NCBI GenBank assembly: GCA_035235625.1
Contig: CP141140.1
Coordinates: forward strand, 7,274,685-7,338,684
DNA: 64,000 nt
DNA from: Saururus chinensis
Taxonomy: Eukaryota > Streptophyta > Magnoliopsida > Piperales > Saururaceae
Reading direction: 5' to 3'
Part shown: positions 46,618-58,607 of the stretch, piece by piece
How positions within the stretch are numbered: the stretch's first letter is position 1
Layout of the letters: every line of letters begins with the position of its first letter
Notes under the pieces: model-generated
Seen by the model: the letters and a program-made list of their open reading frames with translations, nothing else
Told to the model about the DNA's origin: nothing
Databases searched by the model: none
Made by a program: the position numbers and the translations under genes

Positions 46618-49600
46618 ATGGTCCAAAAAAGACCAGTCGATAAGCCTGGAGGCCAAGCTGAATCCTTACTCTATGCTAAGATGGAGAGGGAACAAGCGGA
46701 CGAACATCCAGCAGCTGTGAAGATCAAAGCAGGAGCGCTGCAGAAAATGAAAATTAAGAAGTCAAGATCATTTAAGCTCTGCAACTCAGAGAGCTTTAAG
46801 ACAAGAAAAGAGCATTTGAGATGGAAAAAGCATTCAGCAAGTGAATCCATCAGTTCTACACAGAAGAAGCCATCTCCAATCAGAAAATTCAATGGGTCCT
46901 CTCCTAATTACATGAAGCCCACAAGCAGTTCTGACTCAAAGAAAGAAAGCCTGCAGGTAAGTCCCAAATCACAAACTCCAACCAGGTGCCGAAGTCCAAA
47001 AGATGTCATTTCTGTGTCGAGTAACAAGTCACCAAAAACTTGGAAAAGGACTTCTAGTCTGAAACCAATCCGGTTGTCGATGAAGAAGAGCTCTAACATT
47101 ACATTATACCCAAAACTAAATATGGGCAGAGCGACTTGTTCATCTACTCTCAAAGATTCGAAATTTCCGGCCTATCTGGATCTCCATCCAGGTGGGTCTG
47201 AAATGGACAGAATATCGGTGATGAAAGTTTGCCCATACACTTATTGCTCTTTGAATGGGCATCAGCATCATGAACCTTTGCCTCCTCTTAAACGATTCTT
47301 ATCCTTGCGAAGGAGGCTGCTAAGGGCACAGAAGAGCATGAAGCTCAAAGGTACAGATATTGATTATATTGGACAAGACAAAAGGGAAATGGATACAGGT
47401 CAGTCAGACTCATTGTCCTATTTGGATGTAGCATCAGCTGGCTCAAAATTTTCTCCCACATTAGAGGATACAAAGACAGATTTCTTTATTCACATCTATG
47501 CGAAATCCATGAAAGAAACTATTGAAACAAAGTCTGAGCCCAAGCATGTATCTAATGCAAGCCCCCTATATCCAGATGAAGATACAGTTATCCCACATGA
47601 TGAGATTGAACTGTGGTTGAGTGAACTAAGTGATGCACAAAAGGAAGATGGTGCAACTGTTGAGAGGCAAACACATGAACCCGAGACCAATGCTGGTTTA
47701 AAGGGCAACATTCGCCAAGTGAACTCTTCTAACGCAGTAACTGACATCTCTACACCTGATAACCTTGATGAATGCAATGAGAAAAGTAAAGAAGAAGAGA
47801 CTCAGAGTTTGCTACAGTTGGCAAAAACAAATTCGACCGAGGTGGCTTCTGACTGTTGCATTGAGGGAGGTATAAATTTGGAGGAGCAAACCAGTGATTC
47901 ACGGAATGAGGATCCTGTACAAGAATTAGTTTGCAATCCAGTTGACATAGATAAACAGAATTGGTATGTAGAAGAAACAGAAAATTACCCGCTAAAGATT
48001 ATTAATGGGTATTGTAAAAATAGCACTGGAAACATCTTCGTAGATGCACTGCAAAGTCCAGAAAATAATCAGCCCATTACAGAAGCACCTAAAGGTCAGG
48101 AAGAAGGAATAGGTGCAAAAAATGGAGAAAAGACTGAGAGTAACCCTGAAGTATCAACCGAAACCAATGTTGATGCACGGGAAGACACTCTTTATGAAGA
48201 CGTCCAATGTAAGAATCAGTATGTCAATACCCAGAATAACAACACTGGCCAAAATGAAGCACAAGAAATGGTTGGTGGACATGCACACAAAAGCCTGTTT
48301 AGAATCGAATTTTCAGATTATGAAGGTAAGCCTGGCATGAATTCTGACACAACTCACGAGAACCAATGGGTTGTTGAGTCAACCCAAATGGAGACCAAAG
48401 GTAAAAACTTCCCTTCTCATAACCTAAGATTACATTGCTGATTTGAATAGCACAATTTTGAACTATATAGCCCCATTAATTATCACAAATACCACGCTTT
48501 TTGCTTTGATTCAGATCTCAGCAACCTTGTTGGGAAACAGTTCAGCTCAGAAAAGGATCAGACAACACCAAAGGGAGCAGGAGCCATCAACTCAGGATTC
48601 ACAATCAATCATAGCGGCAGCATTTCAAAAGGATACCAATTTTGTACCATCCAAGAGGACACAGGAGAAGATGAATTGAAGAAAACAGATATTATTGTCA
48701 AAGATCCTGTCAATCACTTGGCACCGGTTGCCAGAGAAGTTTCTCCGAAAACACAACCTACAAAAGAAGTGTACAAAAGAACAGCAAAACATACAATTGA
48801 GGAGGATTTAGGTCAAATGAAAGAATTCAACCCACGAGGACCACACTTTCTTCCACAAGAGCCAGGCCCTGAAACAGAAAAGGTTGATCTCCGACATCAA
48901 TTGATGGATGATAGAAGAAGTCCAGAAGAGTGGATGCTCGATTATGCACTCCGTCAGGCTGTGAGTAAACTAAATCCAGCTCGAAAGAGGCGGGTAGCAC
49001 TTCTGGTTGAAGCATTTGAAAATGTCATGCTAGTTCCAAAATGTGAAAATCAATTGCTGCGCGACTGTTACTCGTGCCAGACCAATTCAAGCATGCAGTT
49101 GGCTACAATAAAAGAGGTTAGTACAACTACAACTAGTTCACATACAACGCACCCATAAGCCATGTTAAATGTGTTTTGTAAAGAATGAAAAGGAGCAAAA
49201 GACCACAAATGGCTAGAAAATTCATACTTTGCATAATCCTCAGGCTTTCAAAGTTCATATACAATCAGCATATTCTTCTTAAGTTTCAATAATAGGACAA
49301 AATCCAATTTACCATATGCAAAGTCTAGAACCTAAGATATTGTCCCAAATAGATGATTAAGCTCATGTTAACAGGACGCCCGATTCTTTAGCATATCACT
49401 TGCAAGTGAAGAATTCTTCTATTGTCAGATGGGAATTTCAAATGTAGTTCCTGCTTAGAACCCATGTAACGAAGTCTACATTCCTCAACATAATTTTGTC
49501 TTGTCCATGTTCTTCACCTTTTCCATGAAGAAAAAAGTACCCCCAATTAGCTGATTTCACTATAAATTACCTCTCACGAATTTGGTACTATGGTTGTGGA

Positions 49601-49704
49601 AAATTACTGTTTTCTGGCAAGCCTAAAACCATTATCTAGCCTAATTACACAGTGTTTATCATATTTTGCAGGTAAATGTAGCAGGGTGCACCCTAATATG
49701 TTGA
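46618..49704 (+). CDS. Plant calmodulin-binding-domain protein
   Basis: Predicted calmodulin-binding protein, probably cytosolic or nuclear, coupling calcium signals to an unknown output. Exon 1 is 46618-48400; exon 2 starts at 48515 (GT-AG, phase 1). The N-terminal third is basic and Ser/Lys-rich, the centre acidic and low-complexity. The conserved C-terminal block RRSPEEWMLDYALRQAVSKL continues into NPARKRRVALLVEAFENVM at about residues 728-766, which is the plant CaM-binding domain: basic and amphipathic. The 3' end has two consistent readings. Splicing at 49116/49672 adds ten residues and stops at 49704 (805 residues); reading through stops at 49158 (808 residues). I chose the ATG at 46618, because the upstream in-frame codons precede a splice-acceptor-like AG. 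Orthologue name not assigned. Confidence 0.85.
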
Positions 49705-52700
49705 AGAACTGTGTTAATTATGTTGGTTGTTGAAGAACTTTAACCGAAAGCCATCTTGTCTGTTAGGAGAAATCACTCTTGCAAGCAGGAAGGCCCCATG
49801 CTGGAAATCCTGAAATTTAACCATGTCCATATGGTGAGATATGATGTTAAAGCATAGCCCAAGACTTCGTATTGTTTCTTAGTAGAATTAAGTGTGGTGC
49901 TATCAAGATTTCTGTTGTAACAGAGAAAAAGGGTAGTTATACTGTGAATGTAGTTTTTTTTCGATAATAAAATTGTTTGCTTTGATGTAGATCTACAGCT
50001 TATTTGCATAATGTGATTACCGGTGCGCACATCTGTTCACATCCATATTGTCAGAAACAGATGTGAAAATAAGAATGCGAAGAAAAATAAGTGCATTAAA
50101 TTTTAGTTTGTTCTGTGTCTTGCAGTAAAATCCAGACAAGGTGCATTCACATCATAAAGAAATACAAAATGAAAAAAATCCCCCAAAGAGCTTCTATGTT
50201 TCACTGCATTTGTCAATTCACAGTACAACACAAGTTTTTATTCTAGTAAAAAATTGAATCTCTCTCACAATAGAAAAAGAAACATTATATGCATGGGAGA
50301 GTATAATATCAAACTTAGAATGCAAAATCTATGGATGGTTACTACCACTAAAATCTCTGATTGCTCAAATCATGAAATTTGGCTGTTTATAGAAAATACC
50401 AGGCATGGCTGTATAATATTTTAATTTATAATTTGCGTGACGAAAATATCTTGTGAATTTTTGGCTCCATTAGAATGATCCAACAAAAGGAGGGTAGCAT
50501 GTGTCAATCTGTGAGCTACTAAGCTTAACTGAATTGAATACTTTAAGCACTGCAATCACAATCGATATAGGCCCTAGGCCAGGTAAATGAAAACCTGGGC
50601 TAAAAAATTTATTAATAACTCATTGTTATTACTCACAATAACAAGATTATAACAGCCAATAGAAATCACAATGCTTACCTTCACAACTGTAAAAGGGAAC
50701 CTAACTGTGGCCAGCAAGAGCAAACTGCTTAAAATTCACACAGCCCATCTCAATAAAAGTTCTATTGTGTAGTCAGGAATCCTTAAAACTATGGCAAGCA
50801 TATTATGCCCTAAAATTGCCACTGTAACAACAATCCTAAAACTGTAACATTTAAAACAAAATGAAGTACGCATGTAAAACATGTCGCCCACCCAGACAGG
50901 CTATGAGATCGATCCCATGGAGAGCAAAGAATAGTCCAAAGAGTTACAAGCAGAAAATTTAAGCTTTCTAATTAATGGTTAGCACATAAACACTAAATAT
51001 GAAACTCCAAGATTGAACACTAAATAAGAAAACCTTCAAAGGCAAGAGCGCCAATGTTCAGGGACCCAACTCTGCATCTAGAGTGGAAGCAAAAGCATTG
51101 GCAAAAGGAATTCAGGGGTTATGAATGCTCGAGACAAATTTGGGGAAGCTGAACGATCAACGATTGTTACAAAATTCGACTCTTGCCCAGCCGTCCCCAC
51201 TTGAATTAATAAAGTCTGTCTGGGGCTGGGCTCTTATAATCCGAAGTAGTGACCAGTAATGAGCTGGGATATGGGACCGGGGTGGGTCCAGGCATACTTG
51301 CGCGCGTGCTGCGAGCCTGCGAGCTATATATGTCTCCTAGAAGAAACACAACCACGAGAACACAAACTTCTCACTATAAAAGATACAATCAAAGCGCGAA
51401 TCGCCAGCCTCACCGACGTCCATCTCACACACACACGCTGGCTCATACGTGGGGCCCCACATGGCTATTACGAATGAAGAGAGCACAAGAGGTGGCAAAG
51501 GGCCGCGGCCCGCCCCGCTTCTAATGGTCCTGGCCCATTCACAACTTGGATCCCGAATTGAGGTCCAAGGCCTTTAGAGGGCTTGGCTAAGGCCCAAATA
51601 GTGCTCGATCAAAGCCTGTTCGGCACACGGACCGATGCTCAACTCAAAAGGTTTTATAGCCCTATTATGGGCTTGACACAGCCATTAGGTCCATGCATGG
51701 GAGCCAATTTTTTGCATGTATTTTTTTTAATATATATATTTTTTATTTTTGGCCGGGTAGGCTGGCCTGATGTAGCGAGCCTATGGAGATTTTTGTCATC
51801 GTCGTAGTAATAATGTAAATAGATCGTTGACATACACACTAATGTCCTGATGTTGGGAACAACACTAAGGTTCATTGGCAGCTTTGTATGAAGGGGAAAA
51901 AAGAAAAGAACATGGTAAAGGATGCAAGAGTAGGGAAAGATATGTATTATAAGTTGAATTTTAGATGGAGTAATAATCAGTGATGGGTAATAGTAAGTGA
52001 ATCACTGGGTAAAATATAGGGTAAAGGAGTAAATAAAATAATATAATTAATTTTCTTAGAAATGAGGTGAGGTAAGCTAAGACATTATTGTGATCCAAAC
52101 TCCAAAGGGTGAGAGCCCAACACTATGCGGTTCGACTCATGACCTCCACTTTTGGATACATGTTCACGCCATCTCACCAACACCCGCTTGATTTTACAAT
52201 AAAGTTTTCCATCAGAATTAAACATTCTCATTCATCCTTAAACGTCATGTTACTAAGCATATTTTTTGCCTATTACAATTTTTTTTCCCACAAGGCCTAG
52301 AGGCTTAAATTTTTTAATATAATAGTACCCTTTATCCCAAGCTCCCTAAGGTGCCTCTGAATTGCAAACAAGGGTCTCCAATCTTTCATTTTCTCTCTAA
52401 TTCCAAGCATGTTTATTTTTCTGTTTAAAAAAATACTTTAGTTTCCTTTTCTAAATTTGATAGCAATAAAAATTTTCCTGCCACTTTCCAAACTTTTAGA
52501 GCTTTAAGAAGAGTTTTTTACACTTATGATGATGTGAAACGGCCTTTTCTAACCATTAAGGGATAAATGGTCATTTAGGAAGCTCGGTAGGGTAAAGAAA
52601 GCACTTTTTCACTAACTCTCCTCTTTACGAGAGTTAAAATCGATTTTTTTCTTTTATAATATTAAACTCAAGAGGAGAAATAATAACCCTTAAGAGTGCC

Positions 52701-53222
52701 CCTTAAACCGCGCCTAAATTAACTCGTAACGTCATTTTGGGAGGAAACCGACAGGAGAGTTTTATAAGAAAGAACTTTTCTTATTTCAATGTCGTATAAA
52801 AAACGTGATAATTCTTATCCCACTCATTTAATTCATTATTAAAAAGCTCATTTTACGCCTAGTAGATAAGCCCAACCTCATTTTCTAGGTGCCTGGTGGG
52901 GCCTCCGTTGAAAAGTATACGTGACATGACATGATGTCGTAAGTCTCACCAACTTTCGTAAAGCAGCGACAGCCATACGCAGCATTGCAACTTCTACAGT
53001 TCTACCAAGAAAGGAGCTGATGAGCAGCATACGCACTCCAGTCCTCCATAGGAAAGAAATTTTGGTGTTGAAATAAATCAAATTGCAAGACAATGTAAGA
53101 GGAAAAAAACTCTCGCAACTTTTCAAAACTGGTGTGCATTGCTGATAAAAGATAGAACAAAATTTAAAATCCTTTATACAAATGCATGAAATGAGGGAAC
53201 AACCAGACACATACAGCTGAAT
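49705..53222. other. Convergent spacer between the CaM-binding and SCL3 genes
   Basis: Left end is probable 3' UTR of the CaM-binding gene; right end is SCL3 3' UTR. A GC-rich patch at about 51250-51560 has overlapping open frames but no domain. No repeat structure stood out. Confidence 0.45.
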
Positions 53223-54638
53223 TCAATCATACCTCCTACATCTCCAGGCAGAAACAGAGAACAGAGCTCTGTCCTGCCAGCATATCACCACGGCCCCATT
53301 CTCCTCCTTAATCTTGTATCCCTCGCACCCATAGCCCTGCTGCAACAACCTCGTCGCCTGCAACATCCCGTAGTAGCTCAAGGGAACTCTCCCAAACCCC
53401 GCCATGTCCAGCCTCTGAATCCATTTGTCCAGTTTCTCGTGTCTCTCCTTCCTTTCCAACCCCTCACAGGCAATGATGTTCTTAATCTCCTCCCCAAACA
53501 GCATCTTCTCCATCTTCATCCTCTCCATGGACCCCCTTGACACCGTCGACTCCAAGCAATCAAAGAGAGCTGCGTAGAAGTAGAGCGCCTCCAGGAGCCT
53601 CTCCATTAGGCTAGAGCCATTGTGGTTCGACTCCTGCTCGGCCACCACCATGATCTTTGGGGATAAGCCCCATAAGGATGCAAGGAAGCCCTCCATTTTG
53701 GCCGAATATGGCACTGACCAAGTGGAGTCGGGACTGTGCCCATTGATCAAATCCTTCTCCAGCAACTCTCCTAGAGTGCTGGGGTTCATCTGTAGCGCTC
53801 TGTGGACCAGGCCCGAGCTTGGGATTCTAGAAGATGGAGGAGTCATCTTCCTTTGCCCATCATCATCACAAGCAAGAAGTGAATGTAGCTGTAGCACCGT
53901 GCTAATAGCCAGAGCTTCCCCAGTCTTCACCCTCAAGCTCTCTACATCCAAAATTTCCAGCTTGGAGACAACAGGGTGAAACTGAAATGGAATATCCAAT
54001 TTCTCTGCTTCCTCCGTCAGCTTAATAGCTGTTTGCTCCAACACTTCCTTCTGCTCATGGACGCCCGTAATCCTCAAATGTGGGGGGCCGTCCGGGCGAG
54101 AGCTCAATGCTTGAATCAAAGCAATCCACTGGGCAGGTTCAGCTGAGTTCAGATCAATGATATGAACCATCTTCTCCCCTTCCATGGCCTCAAGGATGGC
54201 TTGGTTGGACACAAGATATGCCAGCTTCAGAAACGGGCAGAGCTCGAAGAACAACTTGCGAACTAGAATTGATTCCGAGATAGTCGAAATTTTCGTGGAA
54301 TGGAGGGCCTTGTAGAGACCAGGCCAGGATTTAAGGATCCTGCCGGCCAGGGCCTCGGTGAAGTAAGCAGCCATGCGCTGCATGGAGTCTCCATCGGGGG
54401 AGGCAAGGAAGGAGATCTGCTCGAGGCAGAGATTAGCGTTCTCAAGGCTGCCGGAGGCCACATGGTTGGCGCAGGAGAGGAGGAGCTGGATCAGGCACAG
54501 GCCCCGCTCTTCGGATTTGAGCTCGCGGAGCCATGGGTAGGGGGAGCCTAAGGTGGGGGAAATGGACATCAAGGAGAAGTACTGGAGTGGCGAGGATGTC
54601 ACGGAGGAGGATCCATCTTCTTGAACCATGCCGGCCAT
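53223..54638 (-). CDS. SCL3: GRAS transcription regulator, SCARECROW-LIKE 3 type
   Basis: Nuclear GRAS protein; SCL3 is known as a positive regulator of gibberellin signalling that opposes DELLA proteins and acts in root endodermis. Single exon, 471 residues (Arabidopsis about 480). The N terminus MAGMVQEDGSSSVTSSP is short, with no DELLA motif. GRAS domain in order: leucine-rich LIQLLLSCANHVASGSLENA from about 49; MVHIIDLN (VHIID core 158-162); LHRII around 200-300; KIMVVAEQESNHN (PFYRE region) from about 328; VPLSYYGML and the SAW end VICWQDRALFSVSAWR at 451-466. The codon three residues downstream (54629) is an alternative start. The frame stays open upstream to 54953, but that part looks like 5' UTR. 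Confidence 0.92.
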   Translation of the reverse strand: MAGMVQEDGSSSVTSSPLQYFSLMSISPTLGSPYPWLRELKSEERGLCLIQLLLSCANHVASGSLENANLCLEQISFLASPDGDSMQRMAAYFTEALAGRILKSWPGLYKALHSTKISTISESILVRKLFFELCPFLKLAYLVSNQAILEAMEGEKMVHIIDLNSAEPAQWIALIQALSSRPDGPPHLRITGVHEQKEVLEQTAIKLTEEAEKLDIPFQFHPVVSKLEILDVESLRVKTGEALAISTVLQLHSLLACDDDGQRKMTPPSSRIPSSGLVHRALQMNPSTLGELLEKDLINGHSPDSTWSVPYSAKMEGFLASLWGLSPKIMVVAEQESNHNGSSLMERLLEALYFYAALFDCLESTVSRGSMERMKMEKMLFGEEIKNIIACEGLERKERHEKLDKWIQRLDMAGFGRVPLSYYGMLQATRLLQQGYGCEGYKIKEENGAVVICWQDRALFSVSAWRCRRYD

Positions 54639-57600
54639 TAGTGAGGACGGTGAATTATCCGTTTTGGAATAAGAAAAGTAGAGTTTTGCAGGTCTGGTGC
54701 GTGTTAAAGAACGAAGAAGACCAATAAAGATGGTTTGACTATGAGTTTGCTGGTGCGTGTACTTGGAAGTTGCTTGGGCGGAAGTAGATTTGCTAAAGGG
54801 ACTGGTCGTCCTACTCTCTTGGCCTCTTAACCATTGTTCCGAGTTTATGGAAAAGAACGGCCAAAAATAGAGCTCACAGTAGCATATGCGAAAGAGGCGA
54901 TGATCTCTAGAGTTCGGAAGGGAAGGAACCAATAGAAGGAACAAACAAGCCAACTGACTAACCTTTCAACTAAAATATTGCAAAGAAGCAGAAAACCCAG
55001 AAGAAACAAACCCAAGTGGATTGTCAATCTCTACAAACAAAAAAACACCCACATAGAGTTTCTTCAATATCCTTAAATGAGTAGGAACCAACAAGAACAA
55101 AAAAAAGAAAAATACGATTTTTTGAAGTGAAATCAAACAAAATTTAGGAGGGAAGGCCACACACGAGAGCCCAGAAAAGATATTAACCCAATTACCTTGA
55201 AGAAAGAGCGACCAATCGACTATACTAATTCGAGAAACAGGACCCAGGGAAAAGGAGACTCACAGGAGCGACCCAATTCAAACAAAAGGAAGAAAAGACA
55301 GTAAGCCCAACGAGACTTACACTCAATTTCAGCAAATGAATGAACAATCTAAAATCAGCTTCCGGGAACTTGTCGAGATCAAGGCCTGGACCAGAACCCG
55401 AATCCCCTGTTGTTTTCCTTCTCTCCTATGATCTTATCCTCCTTCCCACAGTCTGGATGGTTTGGACGCAGGTACAGAGATGCAGGAGCATTCTGGGAGG
55501 TCTGGTGTGGTTTATCAGGGGTGGGGGGCAGGATTGGCATTCACTCATTCCACATCGTTCAGTTCCGGAATGAGGGCAGGCGGGCACAGAAGAGGTTTGT
55601 TTTGTTCCGGAACACTTTGTATGCTTACATTGTAGCGTTTTGTCTGCATCAGCGGAATATGGAATTTGGGTGAGAGAGAGTGCCCACAGACTCTTCTTGC
55701 TGCCCCTACAGAGACTCAACAAGCCAATCAAACCAAACTCTTTCTCTCTTTAGTTTTTGTCTTGACCTGAGGGAATAAGGGGGAGCTGGCCTTGTTATTC
55801 CCACCCTGCACGCCCGTCCAAACATGCTCTCACAAAACAATACAAAACGAGCCTTGGGGTGTTTTGTTTGGTTCCCGGGGCTTGTGTGCAAGGCCAGGAG
55901 GTGGGGGCGGGGCCCTGCCTTTGCTTTGTTCTGTTTGATGGGGCCAAAGACCAGACCTTTGTTCTTATCCCCTGCATAAAGACAAAGAGACAAGGAGGTT
56001 AGGGAAGAAGACAAGGTTAGCGAACGAGCATTTAACCCTAGTAACCTGGGAATAGGCGGATGAGATATGAAGGTGCCAAGCCGGCGGTAATGTGGAGGAG
56101 CCTCGGCGGAGTGTTTTGTCTCCATCGCTCTGGCCCATCACCCAACCACGGAACACCTTCAGCATTACTTTCTGATGGGGAAGAGGGACAGCCGTCACCA
56201 GCTCCCACGGATAAAAAAACTGTTTTTTTCTACGGTTTAACTGGTTGGACAAGTAATGCTGTCCTGGTGTTGCATCAACCATCACAGTTTGACACATACT
56301 TGAACTTTGCATAAAGTATTAATTTGCTATACTAAGCATAATCAGCATACTAAATGTGAACTCGTAATTGCAAATGATACTCGGGCTGACCATTCTTAGT
56401 CCATGGTCGTAGTTCTTACCGGAATTCTTTTCTTCTTTTGGAGTATTAAATTTTATGTACATTGTAGCGGAAGAAGGTCGAAAGATCGAAATCAAACTCT
56501 ATTACAAATTGTGAAAACCACCACAATTTCTGTTCTTTGCTTCTTAGGCTTATGAGATGGACGACCGCTATAAATTTACAGTAGAGGATGAAATCACAGT
56601 AGAAGATACGAATCTCTCTCCAATTCGTCAAAGTCTAATCTCCATCCAACATTCAATCCCCCATAGATTGTGTTGTACCAAAAAAAAAACTCCCATAGCT
56701 TGTGACATATGGGAATGTAGCTATTGTATTCGTGCATTCATAAGGACGCACGTACATCCAACATGGAGTATTAGCAAAGGGAAATTTAGTTGGTTGGAAT
56801 TAAGTTTAGAAGATGCATGAGCTCGCAGGAGATCTAACATCTCAAGTAAACATCAGTTTTCTATTTCTTCAATTTTTTGTTTAAAGACAATTTTGGAGTT
56901 GATTGAGAAAGTGACGGCTCTCCTGTTTAAGGTGTTTGGGAGCTGGTATAGTATATTGCGAGGGGGGGGGGGGGGGGGAGTAGGTGTCGGTGCAAACAAG
57001 GTCAAGTGGGGTTCTTACGAGGTTTTGAATTTGTATCCTCAGGGGGATTTTTTTTTTTTATTTTTGTTGGCAGCATCATGGGGAGATTTTGTTATAAATC
57101 TTCTCTTATTTGTATTTTAATACAGACTTGACCAAAGTTTCGATCTGGACGTGCCACTCTCTCCTGCTTGTGATGCACATAGAGCCATATTCTAATTTTG
57201 ATATGAAATGCTCAAGTGGGGTAAGGGTTACAGGAATTGTTTTACGCACAGTACAAAACAAAGAAGAAGGGGAGAGACGGAAGAGAATGGAATCACGATA
57301 CAGACAAGACGAAGGGAGGTAGGATTTAGACATAACACGACAAAACCAAGTGCAAAAAGTTCACGAGAGGGTGGCAAAGCTTCAACTGCACTGGGTTTCA
57401 ATGTCTCTAGTTTTCTTTTTTATGGAAATGTCTCAAATCACCCCCTTTTTTTTTTGGGAGAAATTTCTCAAGTTTAAGCCATAGCTTTTGCAGACCACCG
57501 TATATTTGCAAAATCCAATCCCTACAAACCCAATAACCCATTTGTTTGATGGGCTACTTTTTAGGCCTAGCCCAGCTGAGTAACTACACTTTCACGCTAT

Positions 57601-58607
57601 TTGGTGTTCAACCTGCGCACATCAAGGAGAAGAGGCCCTTGATTAAAAGTACTCGGCCTCCTGGCCCATGCTAGGCCCAAGTCCAAGGACGGTGCCCCGG
57701 CTATTAATTAATAGTTGAGTTTGGTTTTAGCTGCCGAACTTAATTGGAAAAAGTTAAAAGTGTAATAAAAAAAATGGAACATAATTACAAAAGTTACCCG
57801 AGTTTTGTACATTTACATACTTATTTCTCTTACATTAATAGCTTTATTTTATTTTTTAAATTAATTAAAATTTATTTATTTTTAGAAATCAAATGAGACT
57901 ACAAATTTGGTAAAGGGAATATGACAAGAACATGTGGTTTCGGTGGACACCACTAAACAGTACCAAACACCCTCTATACAGATTCGTCTATCGTTACTTC
58001 AATGATAAGTGGTTATACATAAATTCCCTTAATTGAATTTGTCCGAACGACCAGACGCTGAGGCGAGAACCTAGATACATTATATTTTAAGATACTTTAG
58101 ATAATAATTCAAGGAGAAATTTAGCCAGCATGGTAGCTTTCAGTGCTGGCCAGGAGTTGCCCCTGGGCTTTATAATTTAATTATAACTATTATATTATTT
58201 AATAAAATAATAATACTATATTTAAATGTTGTCCCATTTTGACAATGAGTCTAAGTACAAGGAGCGATGTTTGAAATTAACAATGCATAAGTTAATTTAT
58301 ATTAGTACTAATATCACTTATATTAACATACACTAATGTATCTCATCGATGAAGGATGCGCTAGGCTTAGTGTAGAGCCTTAAAAACTTTTCCCACGGGG
58401 GAGATGAGTGCCTAAGGCGTGCCTTTAATAATTGTGGAAGCTGATCACTACCAGCTAAGGAAAATCATGCGCTGCCTTCGTTGCACCTCACGCTGGTCGT
58501 CGCGGATCCAGAGCCACAATATCTGTTTGTCCTGACTGGCCCACATCACCGGATAACTGATTCTCTAGCATGTCTTAACGAGTTACTAACTACCTGTGTA
58601 TTGAAGC
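54639..58607. other. Divergent spacer between SCL3 and the dehydrogenase gene
   Basis: Shared upstream region of two genes transcribed away from each other. Overlapping open frames at 55340-56320 on both strands have no domain. 56962-56978 is a run of 17 G. A degraded Stowaway-like stretch may lie at about 57815-57900. The segment 58240-58380 has a weak foldback with TTAATATAAGTGATATT-like arms. Confidence 0.45.
56962..56978 (+). repeat. Homopolymer of 17 G
   Basis: Unbroken G17 followed by AGTAGGTGTCGGTG. A T-run (GGGGGATTTTTTTTTTTTA) lies 70 bp further on. Prone to sequencing and length error. Confidence 0.95.

Noticed and set aside
51249-51530. GC-rich open frames of 72 and 91 residues
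   Set aside because: Two frames open over the same bases, neither with a domain or splice partner.
55340-56320. Several overlapping open frames on both strands upstream of SCL3
   Set aside because: Mutually overlapping, GC-rich, no conserved motif; best explained as promoter sequence.
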